This document shows positions 1 to 6,372 of a DNA stretch of 6,387 nucleotides, piece by piece (position 1 is the first letter of the stretch; each line of letters opens with the position of its first letter). The stretch is from NCBI GenBank assembly GCA_007125455.1, contig SLDE01000097.1, positions 1 to 6,387 of the forward strand. The letters run 5' to 3'. A model generated the notes under the pieces. It was not told the origin of the DNA. It ran no database searches and saw only the letters and a program-made list of their open reading frames with translations. The position numbers and the translations under genes were made by a program. The stretch is from Ectothiorhodospiraceae bacterium. GTDB lineage: Bacteria > Pseudomonadota > Gammaproteobacteria > Thiohalomonadales > Thiohalomonadaceae.

Positions 1-570
1 GGTGGCACCCAGGCCTTGGAGCGGGTGTTGGTGGCGCTGCCGCGTACCGTGCCGGGGATCGTGGTGGTGCAGCATATGCCGGAGAAGTTTACCGCCGCCT
101 TTGCCCAGCGCCTGAACAGTGTCTGCGAGGTGGCGGTGAGCGAGGCCCGGGATGGCGATCGGATCGGGGTGGGCATGGTGTTGATCGCACCGGGGGGCAA
201 GCATATGCAACTGCTGCGTAATGGCGCGCAATATAGTGTTAGCGTACGCGATGGGCCACTGGTTAACCGCCACCGACCCTCGGTGGACGTGCTGTTTCGT
301 TCCACCGCCAAGGTGGCCGGGCGCAACGCACTGGGGGTGATTATGACCGGGATGGGGGACGACGGTGCCGAGGGCATGCTCGCCATGCACCAGGCCGGGA
401 TCCAGACCGTAGCCCAGGACGAGGCCAGTTGCGTGGTCTTTGGCATGCCCAAGGAGGCGATCAAGCGTGGCGCGGTGGATAAGATCTGTGCGCTGGACCA
501 GATCCCCGAAGAGATCATGCGCTACGCACGCGACGCCATGGATGGAGTCACCGCACGGCGCATCGGTTGA
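1..570 (+). CDS. cheB: CheB-type protein-glutamate methylesterase, C-terminal catalytic domain (5'-truncated by window edge)
   Basis: CheB removes methyl groups from glutamates of chemoreceptors (and deamidates glutamines) in the cytoplasm, resetting receptor sensitivity. The reading frame is open from base 1. The first codons give GGTQA, the continuation of the family's serine motif (GASTGGT), so the catalytic Ser lies just outside the window. The catalytic His is in VQHMP (codon 73-75). The catalytic Asp is the second D of MTGMGDDG (codon 361-363). The block VNRHRPSVDVLF is also a CheB hallmark. The TTG at position 16 is internal, not a start. About 189 residues are visible, close to a full methylesterase domain. 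Whether a receiver domain precedes it cannot be seen, so a stand-alone methylesterase or a paralogue serving a Pil-Chp or other chemosensory array is possible. It lies 162 bp upstream of the ATPase genes and has no obvious functional link to them. Confidence 0.95.
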   Translation, partial: GGTQALERVLVALPRTVPGIVVVQHMPEKFTAAFAQRLNSVCEVAVSEARDGDRIGVGMVLIAPGGKHMQLLRNGAQYSVSVRDGPLVNRHRPSVDVLFRSTAKVAGRNALGVIMTGMGDDGAEGMLAMHQAGIQTVAQDEASCVVFGMPKEAIKRGAVDKICALDQIPEEIMRYARDAMDGVTARRIG

Positions 571-732
571 TCGCCCACACGCTACAGGCAGAATGCTCAC
601 GTCACGGTGTTGTGCCAGCGGACTCCCCGTATCATGCTCTTGCGCTGTCGAGGCTGCGAAACGGGCTTGCATTGTCACCCCCAAGCATGAAGAATGGTTA
701 CAAGAAAACCAACAAGCAAGGGATACGACCCC
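571..732 (+). promoter_or_regulatory. Leader region between cheB and the ATPase operon; probable promoter location
   Basis: This 162-bp gap is the only sizeable non-coding stretch before the ATPase genes, so the operon promoter probably lies here or upstream. The best sigma70-like pair I can find is TTGCAT (667-672) and AAGAAT (690-695) with a 17-bp spacer, matching consensus at only 3/6 and 4/6, so it is weak. The 3' part (about 683-720) is A-rich and looks unstructured, unlike the GC-rich surroundings, which suits a translated leader. No hairpin followed by a T-run was found to end cheB, so read-through from cheB is possible. Short reading frames crossing the gap (for example from 567) have no family resemblance and no good ribosome site. 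Confidence 0.35.
718..723 (+). promoter_or_regulatory. Ribosome binding site of subunit B gene (AAGGGA)
   Basis: AAGGGA lies 9 nt before the ATG at 733 and supports that start. The frame is also open from an ATG at 694, but the 13 extra residues are Lys/Pro-rich and unlike subunit B. The family N-terminus begins with the beta-strand region just after the 733 start. Confidence 0.6.
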
Positions 733-2106
733 ATGACCCAAACCCTGATCCGCTTTTCCCGTGTGCTGGAGATCGTTGGCGATATCATGCGCATCCGTCT
801 GGAGGCAGTAGGGGAGGGGCATAGTAGCCTGGCACGCTTTGGTGATCTGGCGGTGGTGGAGAACGCCGATGGCAACAGCTCCATGGCCCAGGTGATCGGC
901 CTCGATCGGGATGTGGTTACCCTGCAGGTCTTTTCCGGCACCAAGGGGCTGTCCACCCGCTCTACGGTACGCTTCCTAGGCCACCCCATGCAGGCCATCT
1001 ACTCCCCCAACATTTTGGGGCGGGTGTTTAGTGGTGCCGGTGATCCGCTGGATGGTGGGCCGGATCTCTCCGCCGATCCGCGCGTGGAGATCGGCGGGCC
1101 TTCGGTGAACCCGATGCGCCGTCTGCTCGCCTCGCGGATGATCCGCACCGACGTGCCGATGATCGATCTGTTCAACTGTTTGGTTGAGAGCCAGAAGATC
1201 CCGATCTTTTCGGTGGCGGGCGAACCCTATAACGCCTTTCTCTCGCGCATTGGCATCCAGGCGGATGCCGATGTGGTGATCTTCGGTGGCATGGGGCTGA
1301 TCTTCGACGATTACTACCTGTTTCGCACCGCCTTCGAGGATGCCGGGGTATTCGGGCGTACCATTATGTTCGTCAATCAGGCCTCCGATCCGGTCGTGGA
1401 ACGCCTGCTGGTGCCCGATATGGCGCTGGCGGTGGCAGAGCGTTTCGCGGTGGAGGAAGGTAAGCGGGTACTGGTGCTGCTCACCGACATGACCGCCTTC
1501 GCTGATGCCATGAAAGAGGTGGGGGTGTCGATGGACCAGGTGCCATCCAACCGCGGTTACATGGGCGATCTCTACTCCCAGTTGGCGCGCCGTTATGAAA
1601 AGGCCTGTGACTACAAGGGGGCCGGATCGGTGACCATCCTCTCGGTGACCACCATGCCCGGCGATGATGTGACCCATCCGGTGCCCGATAATACCGGCTA
1701 TATTACCGAGGGGCAGTTCTACCTGCACAACGGTGTACTCGATCCCTTCGGCTCACTCTCACGCCTGAAGCAACACGTGATCGGCAAGGTCACCCGTGAG
1801 GATCACGCCCAGATCATGAACACCATGATCCGCTTCTACTCCGAGGCGCGTGATGCCAAACAAAAACAGGCGATGGCCTTTGAGCTGACTGCCCACGACC
1901 ACCGCCTGCTCAAGTTCGGTGGCCTGTTCCGTGAGCGTTTTATGGACATTGATGTCTCCATGACGCTGGAAAAGGCGCTGGATCTCAGCTGGCAAACCCT
2001 GGCCGAATGCTTTGCGCCGGAGGAACTGCTGATGAAGCAGAGCCTGATCGACAAGTACTTCCCCGCAAAGGGCAAACCTTTGGCCAGTAGTGAGGCGGAG
2101 GCCTGA
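733..2106 (+). CDS. atpB: V/A-type ATP synthase/ATPase subunit B (non-catalytic nucleotide-site subunit)
   Basis: Subunit B alternates with catalytic subunit A in the A3B3 head of the cytoplasmic V1 sector. From the ATG at 733 the protein has 457 residues, normal to slightly long for the bacterial family. An N-terminal beta-barrel is followed by ILGRVFSGAGDPLDGG and then the nucleotide-binding fold. The position of the Walker A loop reads SVAGEPYNA (about residues 160-168) with no GKT/GKS, as expected for a non-catalytic B subunit and close to the chlamydial-type version. VPSNRGYMGDLY (about 270-281) and FGSLSRLKQ follow. Arg344 in SLSRL aligns with the position I recall as the arginine finger of Enterococcus NtpB (Arg350). 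The C-terminal part is a helical domain ending in KYFPAKGK plus a short acidic tail. It is the first gene of the visible cluster, with only 1 nt before subunit D. The catalytic A subunit that normally precedes it is absent here; cheB is there instead. The symbol follows V-type naming, not F-type atpB. Confidence 0.96.
   Translation: MTQTLIRFSRVLEIVGDIMRIRLEAVGEGHSSLARFGDLAVVENADGNSSMAQVIGLDRDVVTLQVFSGTKGLSTRSTVRFLGHPMQAIYSPNILGRVFSGAGDPLDGGPDLSADPRVEIGGPSVNPMRRLLASRMIRTDVPMIDLFNCLVESQKIPIFSVAGEPYNAFLSRIGIQADADVVIFGGMGLIFDDYYLFRTAFEDAGVFGRTIMFVNQASDPVVERLLVPDMALAVAERFAVEEGKRVLVLLTDMTAFADAMKEVGVSMDQVPSNRGYMGDLYSQLARRYEKACDYKGAGSVTILSVTTMPGDDVTHPVPDNTGYITEGQFYLHNGVLDPFGSLSRLKQHVIGKVTREDHAQIMNTMIRFYSEARDAKQKQAMAFELTAHDHRLLKFGGLFRERFMDIDVSMTLEKALDLSWQTLAECFAPEELLMKQSLIDKYFPAKGKPLASSEAEA
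2097..2101 (+). promoter_or_regulatory. Ribosome binding site of subunit D gene (GGAGG)
   Basis: A perfect GGAGG inside the last codons of subunit B lies 6 nt before the ATG at 2108. It decides against the in-frame GTG at 2090, which would put the motif inside the coding region and add six residues not seen in the family. Confidence 0.75.
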
Positions 2107-2107
2107 G

Positions 2108-2704
2108 ATGGCACGCCTGTCGCTGAGCAAATCGGCACTGCACAAGGAAGGGCGTCAGCTCAAGACCTACCAGCGCTTTTTGCCCTCGCTGGATCTCAAA
2201 CGCAAACAGCTGATCGCCGAACGTGCCAAGGCGCAACAGGCGCTGCGTGACACCGATGCACGCCTCGCCGAGCTGCACCGCACTGTCGCCGCCGAGGTGC
2301 CGATGCTGGCCGACCACGAAGTGGGACTGGAGGATCTGGTACATATCGAGGGGATCGAACTGGCCGAGGAAAACCTGCTGGGCACCCGCCTGCCGGTGTT
2401 GCAGAAGGTGCAGGTGGTCAGGCGTGCCTACTCTCTGCTGGCCCGGCCCCACTGGGTGGATCGGGTGCAGGCCCTGCTTACCGAGGCCGTGGAGTTGCGC
2501 CTGCAACTGCAGGTGCAGCAGCAGCGGCTCCAGCGTCTGGAGAAGGCGGTGCAGAAGATCACCCAGCGGGTCAATCTATTCGACAAGGTATTGATCCCCA
2601 AGACCCGTGAGAATATCCGCAAGATCGGGATCTTTCTCGCCGACGGGGAGCGTGCTGCGGTGGTGCGCGCCAAGATCGCCAAATCGCGCAGGTTGGCCCA
2701 ATGA
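2108..2704 (+). CDS. atpD: V/A-type ATPase subunit D (central rotor shaft)
   Basis: Subunit D is the long coiled-coil axle that turns inside the A3B3 head and passes torque to the membrane ring. The product has 198 residues, within the usual family range. The N-terminal helix begins LSLSKSALHKEGRQLKTYQR and continues as a charged, Leu-rich coiled coil to about residue 75. A shorter middle region follows, then a second long helix rich in Gln, Leu and Arg (about 120-198). The C-terminal signature TQRVNLFDKVLIPKTRENI starts at residue 152, and the protein ends in a basic IAKSRR tail. This signature resembles the chlamydial-type branch more than the archaeal RRVNALE form. The start is set by a GGAGG site. 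The gene begins 1 nt after the subunit B stop, and its TGA overlaps the ATG of subunit I, so translation is very likely coupled on both sides. No separate subunit F gene, the usual rotor partner, is present. Confidence 0.94.
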   Translation: MARLSLSKSALHKEGRQLKTYQRFLPSLDLKRKQLIAERAKAQQALRDTDARLAELHRTVAAEVPMLADHEVGLEDLVHIEGIELAEENLLGTRLPVLQKVQVVRRAYSLLARPHWVDRVQALLTEAVELRLQLQVQQQRLQRLEKAVQKITQRVNLFDKVLIPKTRENIRKIGIFLADGERAAVVRAKIAKSRRLAQ

Positions 2705-4503
2705 GTATCGTCAAGCTACAGCGCATCACCCTGTGCGGAATGGTGGCGGAAAAGGCCGAGGTGCTGGAGCGCCTGCAGCGGCTGGGCTGTTTGCACCTCA
2801 ACCCCCTGCGTGCGGGCGAACTGGGCAGTGACGAGGCCAGTGATCGTCCCGAGGCCGCCTACCGGGCCCTGCGCCACCTTAGCGATGCCCCGGAAAAACG
2901 TCTGCAACTGCGCCGGGACCCGGATTTCGACATGGACGCGGTGGTCGCCGAGGTGGAGGAGAACCGCCTTGCCCTTGGTGCCGCCCAGCGCCGTCGAGAG
3001 GAACTGGAGACCCACATCCGTCTGCAAACCCCCTGGGGCGATTTTGTGCCACCTGGCGCCGATGAGTTGGCGGGCTACAAGCTATGGTACTACCTGGTGC
3101 CGGCCTACAAGCTGGAGTCGCTCAGCGAGGAGCTGATCTACCAGGTAGTGCAACGCGACAACCGTCACGCCTATGTGGTGGTGGTGAGCGAGAAAGAGCC
3201 GCCGCCGGGCAGTGTGCCGGTGCCGCGCAGTGCGGTAGGGCACCGTTCGCTTAGTGAGCTTAGCCACATGCTGGAGCGCACCGAGCAGCGCATTGAGCAG
3301 CTGAGTTTTGAACGCCACAGCCTGACCCGCTGGATCTTCCTGATGAGCCAGCACCTGGCCCGCGCCGAGGATCAGGCCGCATTGCGCCATGCCGCCAGTA
3401 CTACCCTGGACGAGGACAACCTGTTCGCCGTGCAGGGCTGGGCGGCCAGGGAGCGGATCGCTGAGATCCAGGCCTTTGCCGACAGCCAGGGCCTGGCGCT
3501 GTTGGCGGAAGAGCCGGAGTATGGCGATCACCCGCCCACCCTGTTGAGCAATCCGCCCACCCTCTCTGGCGGCGAGGATCTGGCGCGCTTCTTCCAGACC
3601 CCAGGCTACCGCGACTGGGATCCCTCGCGGGTGTTGTTTTTCTCCTTCGCGCTGTTTTTCGCGATGATCATGGCCGATGCCGGCTATGCCACCCTGCTGG
3701 GCCTGGGCCTGCTGTTCGGTTGGGGGCGGCTGGGGCGTTCACGCACCGGCAGGCGGCTGCGCAACCTGATCGCTATCACCCTGGCCACCGCGCTGGCCTA
3801 CGGGATCCTGGTGGGCAGCTATTTCGGCTTCAGCCCGCCGGAGGGCTCCTTGCTGGCGGGGATGAACAAGCTGGATATCAACGATTTCGACACGATGATC
3901 CTCATCACGGTGGTGATCGGCGTGGTCCATCTGATGCTGGCCAACGCCTTCAAGGCAATCCACCACTGGGGTCACCATAGCGCCCTGGTTGCGGTCGGCT
4001 GGAATCTGGCACTACTGGGCGGCCTTGGCCTGTGGCTGACGGTGATGGGCACGCTATCCGCATCGTACGCGGTGGCCAGTTGGGGGCTGCTCGCCATCGG
4101 CGGAGCGACGATACTTTTCTGGGGCAGCGATAGGCCAGTGCGCAGCTTCAAGGATGGGGTGTTACGTCTGTTGGGTGGCCTCTATGCGCTGACCAACGCC
4201 ACCAAGGCCTTCGGCGATGTGCTCAGCTACATGCGCCTGTTTGCCCTGGGGCTGGCCAGCGCCTCACTGGCGCTGACCTTCAACCAGCTCTCCGCCGATG
4301 TGATGCAGGCCATGCCGGGCCTGGGGGTGCTGCTGGGTGTGCTGATCCTGATCTTTGGCCACGCACTCAACCTGGCCTTGGCGATCATGAGTGGCGTGGT
4401 GCACGGCTTGCGCCTGAATTTTATCGAGTTCTATAACTGGGGCCTGTCCGACGAAGGCTATCCCTTCCGCGCATTTGAAAAAAAGGAGATCCAACATGAA
4501 TGA
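2701..4503 (+). CDS. atpI: V/A-type ATPase subunit I (membrane stator, a-subunit homologue)
   Basis: Subunit I anchors the peripheral stalk and forms the two ion half-channels beside the K ring. The 600-residue product is somewhat short for the family (commonly about 600-700). Residues 1 to about 305 form the cytoplasmic arm, with alpha-helical, Glu/Arg-rich segments. The membrane domain starts after PGYRDWDPSR and has roughly eight hydrophobic helices (first near 311, last ending near 582). MADAGY is the usual motif after the first. The essential channel arginine is expected at Arg512 in DVLSYMRLFALGLA, and the last helix carries HGLRLNFIEFYNW with His568 and Arg571. Both match the conserved I/a pattern. 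A His-rich loop, HHWGHH (421-426), follows a predicted helix. The ATG overlaps the subunit D stop (ATGA) and only a weak AGG lies upstream, so initiation probably relies on coupling from D. The 3' end overlaps subunit K by 8 nt. Confidence 0.96.
   Translation: MSIVKLQRITLCGMVAEKAEVLERLQRLGCLHLNPLRAGELGSDEASDRPEAAYRALRHLSDAPEKRLQLRRDPDFDMDAVVAEVEENRLALGAAQRRREELETHIRLQTPWGDFVPPGADELAGYKLWYYLVPAYKLESLSEELIYQVVQRDNRHAYVVVVSEKEPPPGSVPVPRSAVGHRSLSELSHMLERTEQRIEQLSFERHSLTRWIFLMSQHLARAEDQAALRHAASTTLDEDNLFAVQGWAARERIAEIQAFADSQGLALLAEEPEYGDHPPTLLSNPPTLSGGEDLARFFQTPGYRDWDPSRVLFFSFALFFAMIMADAGYATLLGLGLLFGWGRLGRSRTGRRLRNLIAITLATALAYGILVGSYFGFSPPEGSLLAGMNKLDINDFDTMILITVVIGVVHLMLANAFKAIHHWGHHSALVAVGWNLALLGGLGLWLTVMGTLSASYAVASWGLLAIGGATILFWGSDRPVRSFKDGVLRLLGGLYALTNATKAFGDVLSYMRLFALGLASASLALTFNQLSADVMQAMPGLGVLLGVLILIFGHALNLALAIMSGVVHGLRLNFIEFYNWGLSDEGYPFRAFEKKEIQHE
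4483..4488 (+). promoter_or_regulatory. Strong ribosome binding site of subunit K gene (AAGGAG)
   Basis: AAGGAG lies 7 nt before the ATG at 4496, inside the end of the subunit I gene. It is the strongest ribosome site in the cluster and rules out the in-frame TTG at 4475. It suits the multi-copy ring subunit that follows. Confidence 0.8.
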
Positions 4504-4942
4504 GTTTGTGGTGGCACTGGGCTGGCTGGGTCTTTACGCCCCGATGGCCCTGGGGGCCGTGGGCAGCATCATCGGCTGTGCGGTGGCCGGGCAGGCCGCC
4601 ATCGGCGCGATGCTGGAGACCGAATCGGGCCACGGCAAGTATCTGGGGGTCTCGGCAATGCCCTCATCCCAGATCATCTACGGCATCGTGGTGATGTTTA
4701 CCCTCAACCGCGAACTGACCGAGACCAACGCCGCCGGGATCTTCGGTATAGGCCTGCTCGCCGGGTTGGCGCTGATGGCCAGCGCGATCTATCAGGGGCG
4801 TTCCTGTGCTGCGGCGATCAACGCCTCCAAGGCCAAGCCGGAGATCTTCGGCCTCTCGCTCGCCCCGGCGGCGATCGTCGAAGGCTTTGCGGTATTTGCC
4901 TTTATCTTTGCGCTGGTGATTTCGGCCGGTATCCCGGCCTGA
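4496..4942 (+). CDS. atpK: V/A-type ATPase subunit K (proteolipid, rotor ring; duplicated hairpin)
   Basis: Subunit K forms the membrane rotor ring that carries ions past subunit I. The 148-residue protein has four hydrophobic helices, that is, two fused c-type hairpins (about 5-38, 56-72, 79-108 and 119-145). The first half has the Gly/Ala-rich LGAVGSIIGCAVAG packing helix and SAMPSSQIIYG. The second half has GIGLLAGLALMASAIYQG and APAAIVEGFAVFAF. Only the second hairpin carries the membrane carboxylate (Glu129); its counterpart in the first is Gln59. Aligned by eye with Enterococcus hirae NtpK, the Na+ ligands Leu61, Thr64, Gln65, Gln110 and Glu139 correspond to Met55, Ser58, Gln59, Gln100 and Glu129. 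Side-chain ligands are therefore kept, which favours Na+ coupling, though this is not proof. The start is set by AAGGAG. The gene overlaps subunit I by 8 nt and lies 10 nt before subunit E. The MPSSQ/YG wording is close to chlamydial K. Confidence 0.97.
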   Translation: MNEFVVALGWLGLYAPMALGAVGSIIGCAVAGQAAIGAMLETESGHGKYLGVSAMPSSQIIYGIVVMFTLNRELTETNAAGIFGIGLLAGLALMASAIYQGRSCAAAINASKAKPEIFGLSLAPAAIVEGFAVFAFIFALVISAGIPA

Positions 4943-4952
4943 GGGGGAGAGC

Positions 4953-5651
4953 ATGGCAGAACAGAGCACAGGCATGGCCGGCAAGGTCTCCTCCGGGGTT
5001 GAGCAGCTGATCGAGCGGCTGCGCGACGACGGGGTGCGCCAGGGGCGGGATGAGGCCCAGCGTATTGTTGAGGATGCCGAGCATCGTGCCACCTGGCTGA
5101 TCGATCAGGCCCGCGAACAGGCCGAACAGATGTTGACCCAGGCCCGCGAGGAGTCCGAACGGTTGCGCCGTTCCGGCGAGGAGGCCTTGCAGATCGCCGC
5201 ACGCGATGCGGTGCTGAACATGAAGGGCTTTCTCTCCGAGCGCTTTGCGGTGGAGGTGCGCCGCCTGGTGGGCGAGCAGTTGCGTGACGAGGACTTGCTG
5301 CGCCAGATGATCCTCGAGATCGCCGGAAGGGTGCGAGACGACATCGGCTTGGACGATGCCGACCGGCTGGAGGTGTTGTTGCCCCGGGATGTGGTGGGCC
5401 TGGACGAGCTGCGACAGCACCCCGAAGCCCTCAAGGAGGGGACTCTCAGCCACTTTGTGCTGGCGGTGGCGCAATCCTTGTTGCGCGATGGGGTGACCTT
5501 TGGTCATGGCAGCAGCGATCAGTGCGGGATCTGTCTGCGCCTTAGCGGCCAGGATCTGGAGGTGGAGTTGACCGATCAAGCAGTGGCCAAACTGTTGCTG
5601 GCCCACCTGCAACCGCGCTTTCGTGCGCTGCTGGAGGGGATAGTCCGGTGA
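4953..5651 (+). CDS. atpE: V/A-type ATPase subunit E (peripheral stalk)
   Basis: Subunit E is the peripheral stalk that holds the V1 head still against the turning rotor, linking it to the arm of subunit I. The product has 232 residues, similar to or slightly longer than bacterial E subunits. Residues about 15-85 form a continuous charged helix rich in Glu, Arg, Gln and Ala (RIVEDAEHRATWLIDQAREQ and onward), as expected for the right-handed coiled coil. A mixed alpha/beta globular domain follows, with VRRLVGEQLRDEDLLRQMI, EVLLPRDVV, and a C-terminal SGQDLEVELTDQAVAKLLL stretch leading to LQPRFRALLEGIVR. The ATG is preceded by GGGGGAGA, whose GGAG is close (3 nt). The next in-frame ATG at 4974 has no better site, so 4953 is preferred. 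The coiled-coil partner G (H) has no gene here, as in chlamydial-type clusters. The TGA overlaps the GTG of the next gene. Confidence 0.9.
   Translation: MAEQSTGMAGKVSSGVEQLIERLRDDGVRQGRDEAQRIVEDAEHRATWLIDQAREQAEQMLTQAREESERLRRSGEEALQIAARDAVLNMKGFLSERFAVEVRRLVGEQLRDEDLLRQMILEIAGRVRDDIGLDDADRLEVLLPRDVVGLDELRQHPEALKEGTLSHFVLAVAQSLLRDGVTFGHGSSDQCGICLRLSGQDLEVELTDQAVAKLLLAHLQPRFRALLEGIVR
5633..5637 (+). promoter_or_regulatory. Ribosome binding site supporting the GTG start at 5648 (GGAGG)
   Basis: GGAGG lies 10 nt before the GTG at 5648, which overlaps the subunit E stop as GTGA. The nearby ATG at 5661 is in a different frame, so GTG is the start that fits. Confidence 0.7.
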
Positions 5652-6340
5652 TTGGCGGCGATGCCACTCGCTATATCCTGCTGCTGAGCAGTTTGCCCTA
5701 TCTGCCACCGCCGCTCAGCCGCCAGCGCTTCATCCCGCCGACGCGGATCCAGATCGGCAAGGCGCTGGGCTTGCTGGAAGAACAGGATCGCGAGCGCATG
5801 GACCGGATCAATGCGGTACTCCACTGGAGCCATCTGCCGCTGGATCGCGACGACGCCACCATGGTGGCCGAGGCCAAGGCCGTGCTGGAGTGTGAGTCCA
5901 GCCCGCTGCTGCGCGAGGTGATGCTGGAGCGACTGGAGATGCGCACCCTGGTATCGGCGATGCGCCGCCGCGAGCTGGAGCGCCAGCCCCAGCCGGGCGA
6001 GGCGTGGGGGATCGGACGCTATACCCGCCGTATCCAGGCCAACTGGCACGACCCCACCTTCGGCATGGGGCACCTGTTTGCCTGGCTCAACGAGGCGGTA
6101 CGTCTGCTGCGCAACCACGAGACCCTGGCGCTGGATCGCCTGCTGATGTTCGAGTCCTGGCGGCGGCTGCAACGGGTGGAAGACAGCCACGATTTCGGCT
6201 TCGAGGCGGTGGCGCTGTATGTGATGCGTTGGGATATCCTCGATCGCCTCAGCCGCCAACAGGAAGAGGCCGCCATCAGCCGCTTCGAGTCGATGGTCAA
6301 CGAGGCCCTGGAAGGGCATGAGCTGGAATTTACTGAGTGA
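5648..6340 (+). CDS. DUF2764-family V-type ATPase-associated protein (candidate C/d-like adaptor)
   Basis: This 230-residue protein resembles the DUF2764 family, whose genes sit in V-type ATPase operons of chlamydiae and other bacteria, usually beside subunit E. Its biochemical role is not established to my knowledge. A job like subunit C/d, joining the D shaft to the K ring, is an inference from its constant company and the absence of a canonical C gene. Visible features are an N-terminal RYILLLSSLPYLPPPLSRQR (residues 8-27), mostly helical and charged sequence after that, NWHDPTFG at 132-139, and an acidic C-terminus ending LEGHELEFTE. There is no signal peptide and no clear membrane segment, so it should be cytoplasmic. 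The GTG start has GGAGG 10 nt upstream and overlaps the subunit E stop by 4 nt, indicating translational coupling. It is the last gene seen; 47 non-coding bases follow. Family assignment is by motif memory and context, so it is less certain than for its neighbours. Confidence 0.78.
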   Translation: MIGGDATRYILLLSSLPYLPPPLSRQRFIPPTRIQIGKALGLLEEQDRERMDRINAVLHWSHLPLDRDDATMVAEAKAVLECESSPLLREVMLERLEMRTLVSAMRRRELERQPQPGEAWGIGRYTRRIQANWHDPTFGMGHLFAWLNEAVRLLRNHETLALDRLLMFESWRRLQRVEDSHDFGFEAVALYVMRWDILDRLSRQQEEAAISRFESMVNEALEGHELEFTE

Positions 6341-6348
6341 AAGAACGC

Positions 6349-6372
6349 CGCAGAGACGCGAATGCGCAAAGG
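6349..6372. repeat. Three imperfect 8-bp tandem units (CGCAGAGA-type interspersed repeat)
   Basis: Just after the last stop codon are three consecutive octamers that all start with CGC: CGCAGAGA (6349-6356), CGCGAATG (6357-6364) and CGCAAAGG (6365-6372). From general knowledge, degenerate arrays of the CGCAGAGACGCAAAGA type recur between genes in many proteobacterial and other environmental genomes; their function is unclear. It is not a hairpin and shows no T-run, so it is not a recognisable terminator. The array may continue past the window. Confidence 0.55.

Noticed and set aside
617..648. Possible hairpin (CAGCG...CGCTG) as cheB terminator
   Set aside because: The stem is only 5 bp with a loop of more than 20 nt and no T-run follows, so it is within chance expectation.
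694..732. N-terminal extension of subunit B from the ATG at 694
   Set aside because: The 13 extra residues do not look like the family N-terminus, and AAGGGA is correctly spaced for the ATG at 733.
567..824. Small plus-strand frame bridging cheB and subunit B (85 aa)
   Set aside because: It overlaps the subunit B coding region by about 90 bp in another frame, has no good ribosome site and no recognisable motif.
1210..1236. Missing Walker A lysine in subunit B as a sign of gene decay
   Set aside because: Non-catalytic B subunits of V/A-type ATPases normally lack the GKT/GKS motif, so this is expected.
976..1728. 250-residue open frame on the minus strand
   Set aside because: It lies wholly antisense to subunit B, is rich in His/Gly/Arg as expected from reversed GC-rich codons, and has no recognisable domain.
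4902..5708. 268-residue open frame on the minus strand
   Set aside because: It is antisense to subunit E, which has clear stalk features and coupled start and stop signals.
5576..6319. 247-residue open frame on the minus strand
   Set aside because: It is antisense to the end of subunit E and the DUF2764 gene, has low-complexity Gln/His/Leu composition and no family motif. The plus-strand genes explain the region.
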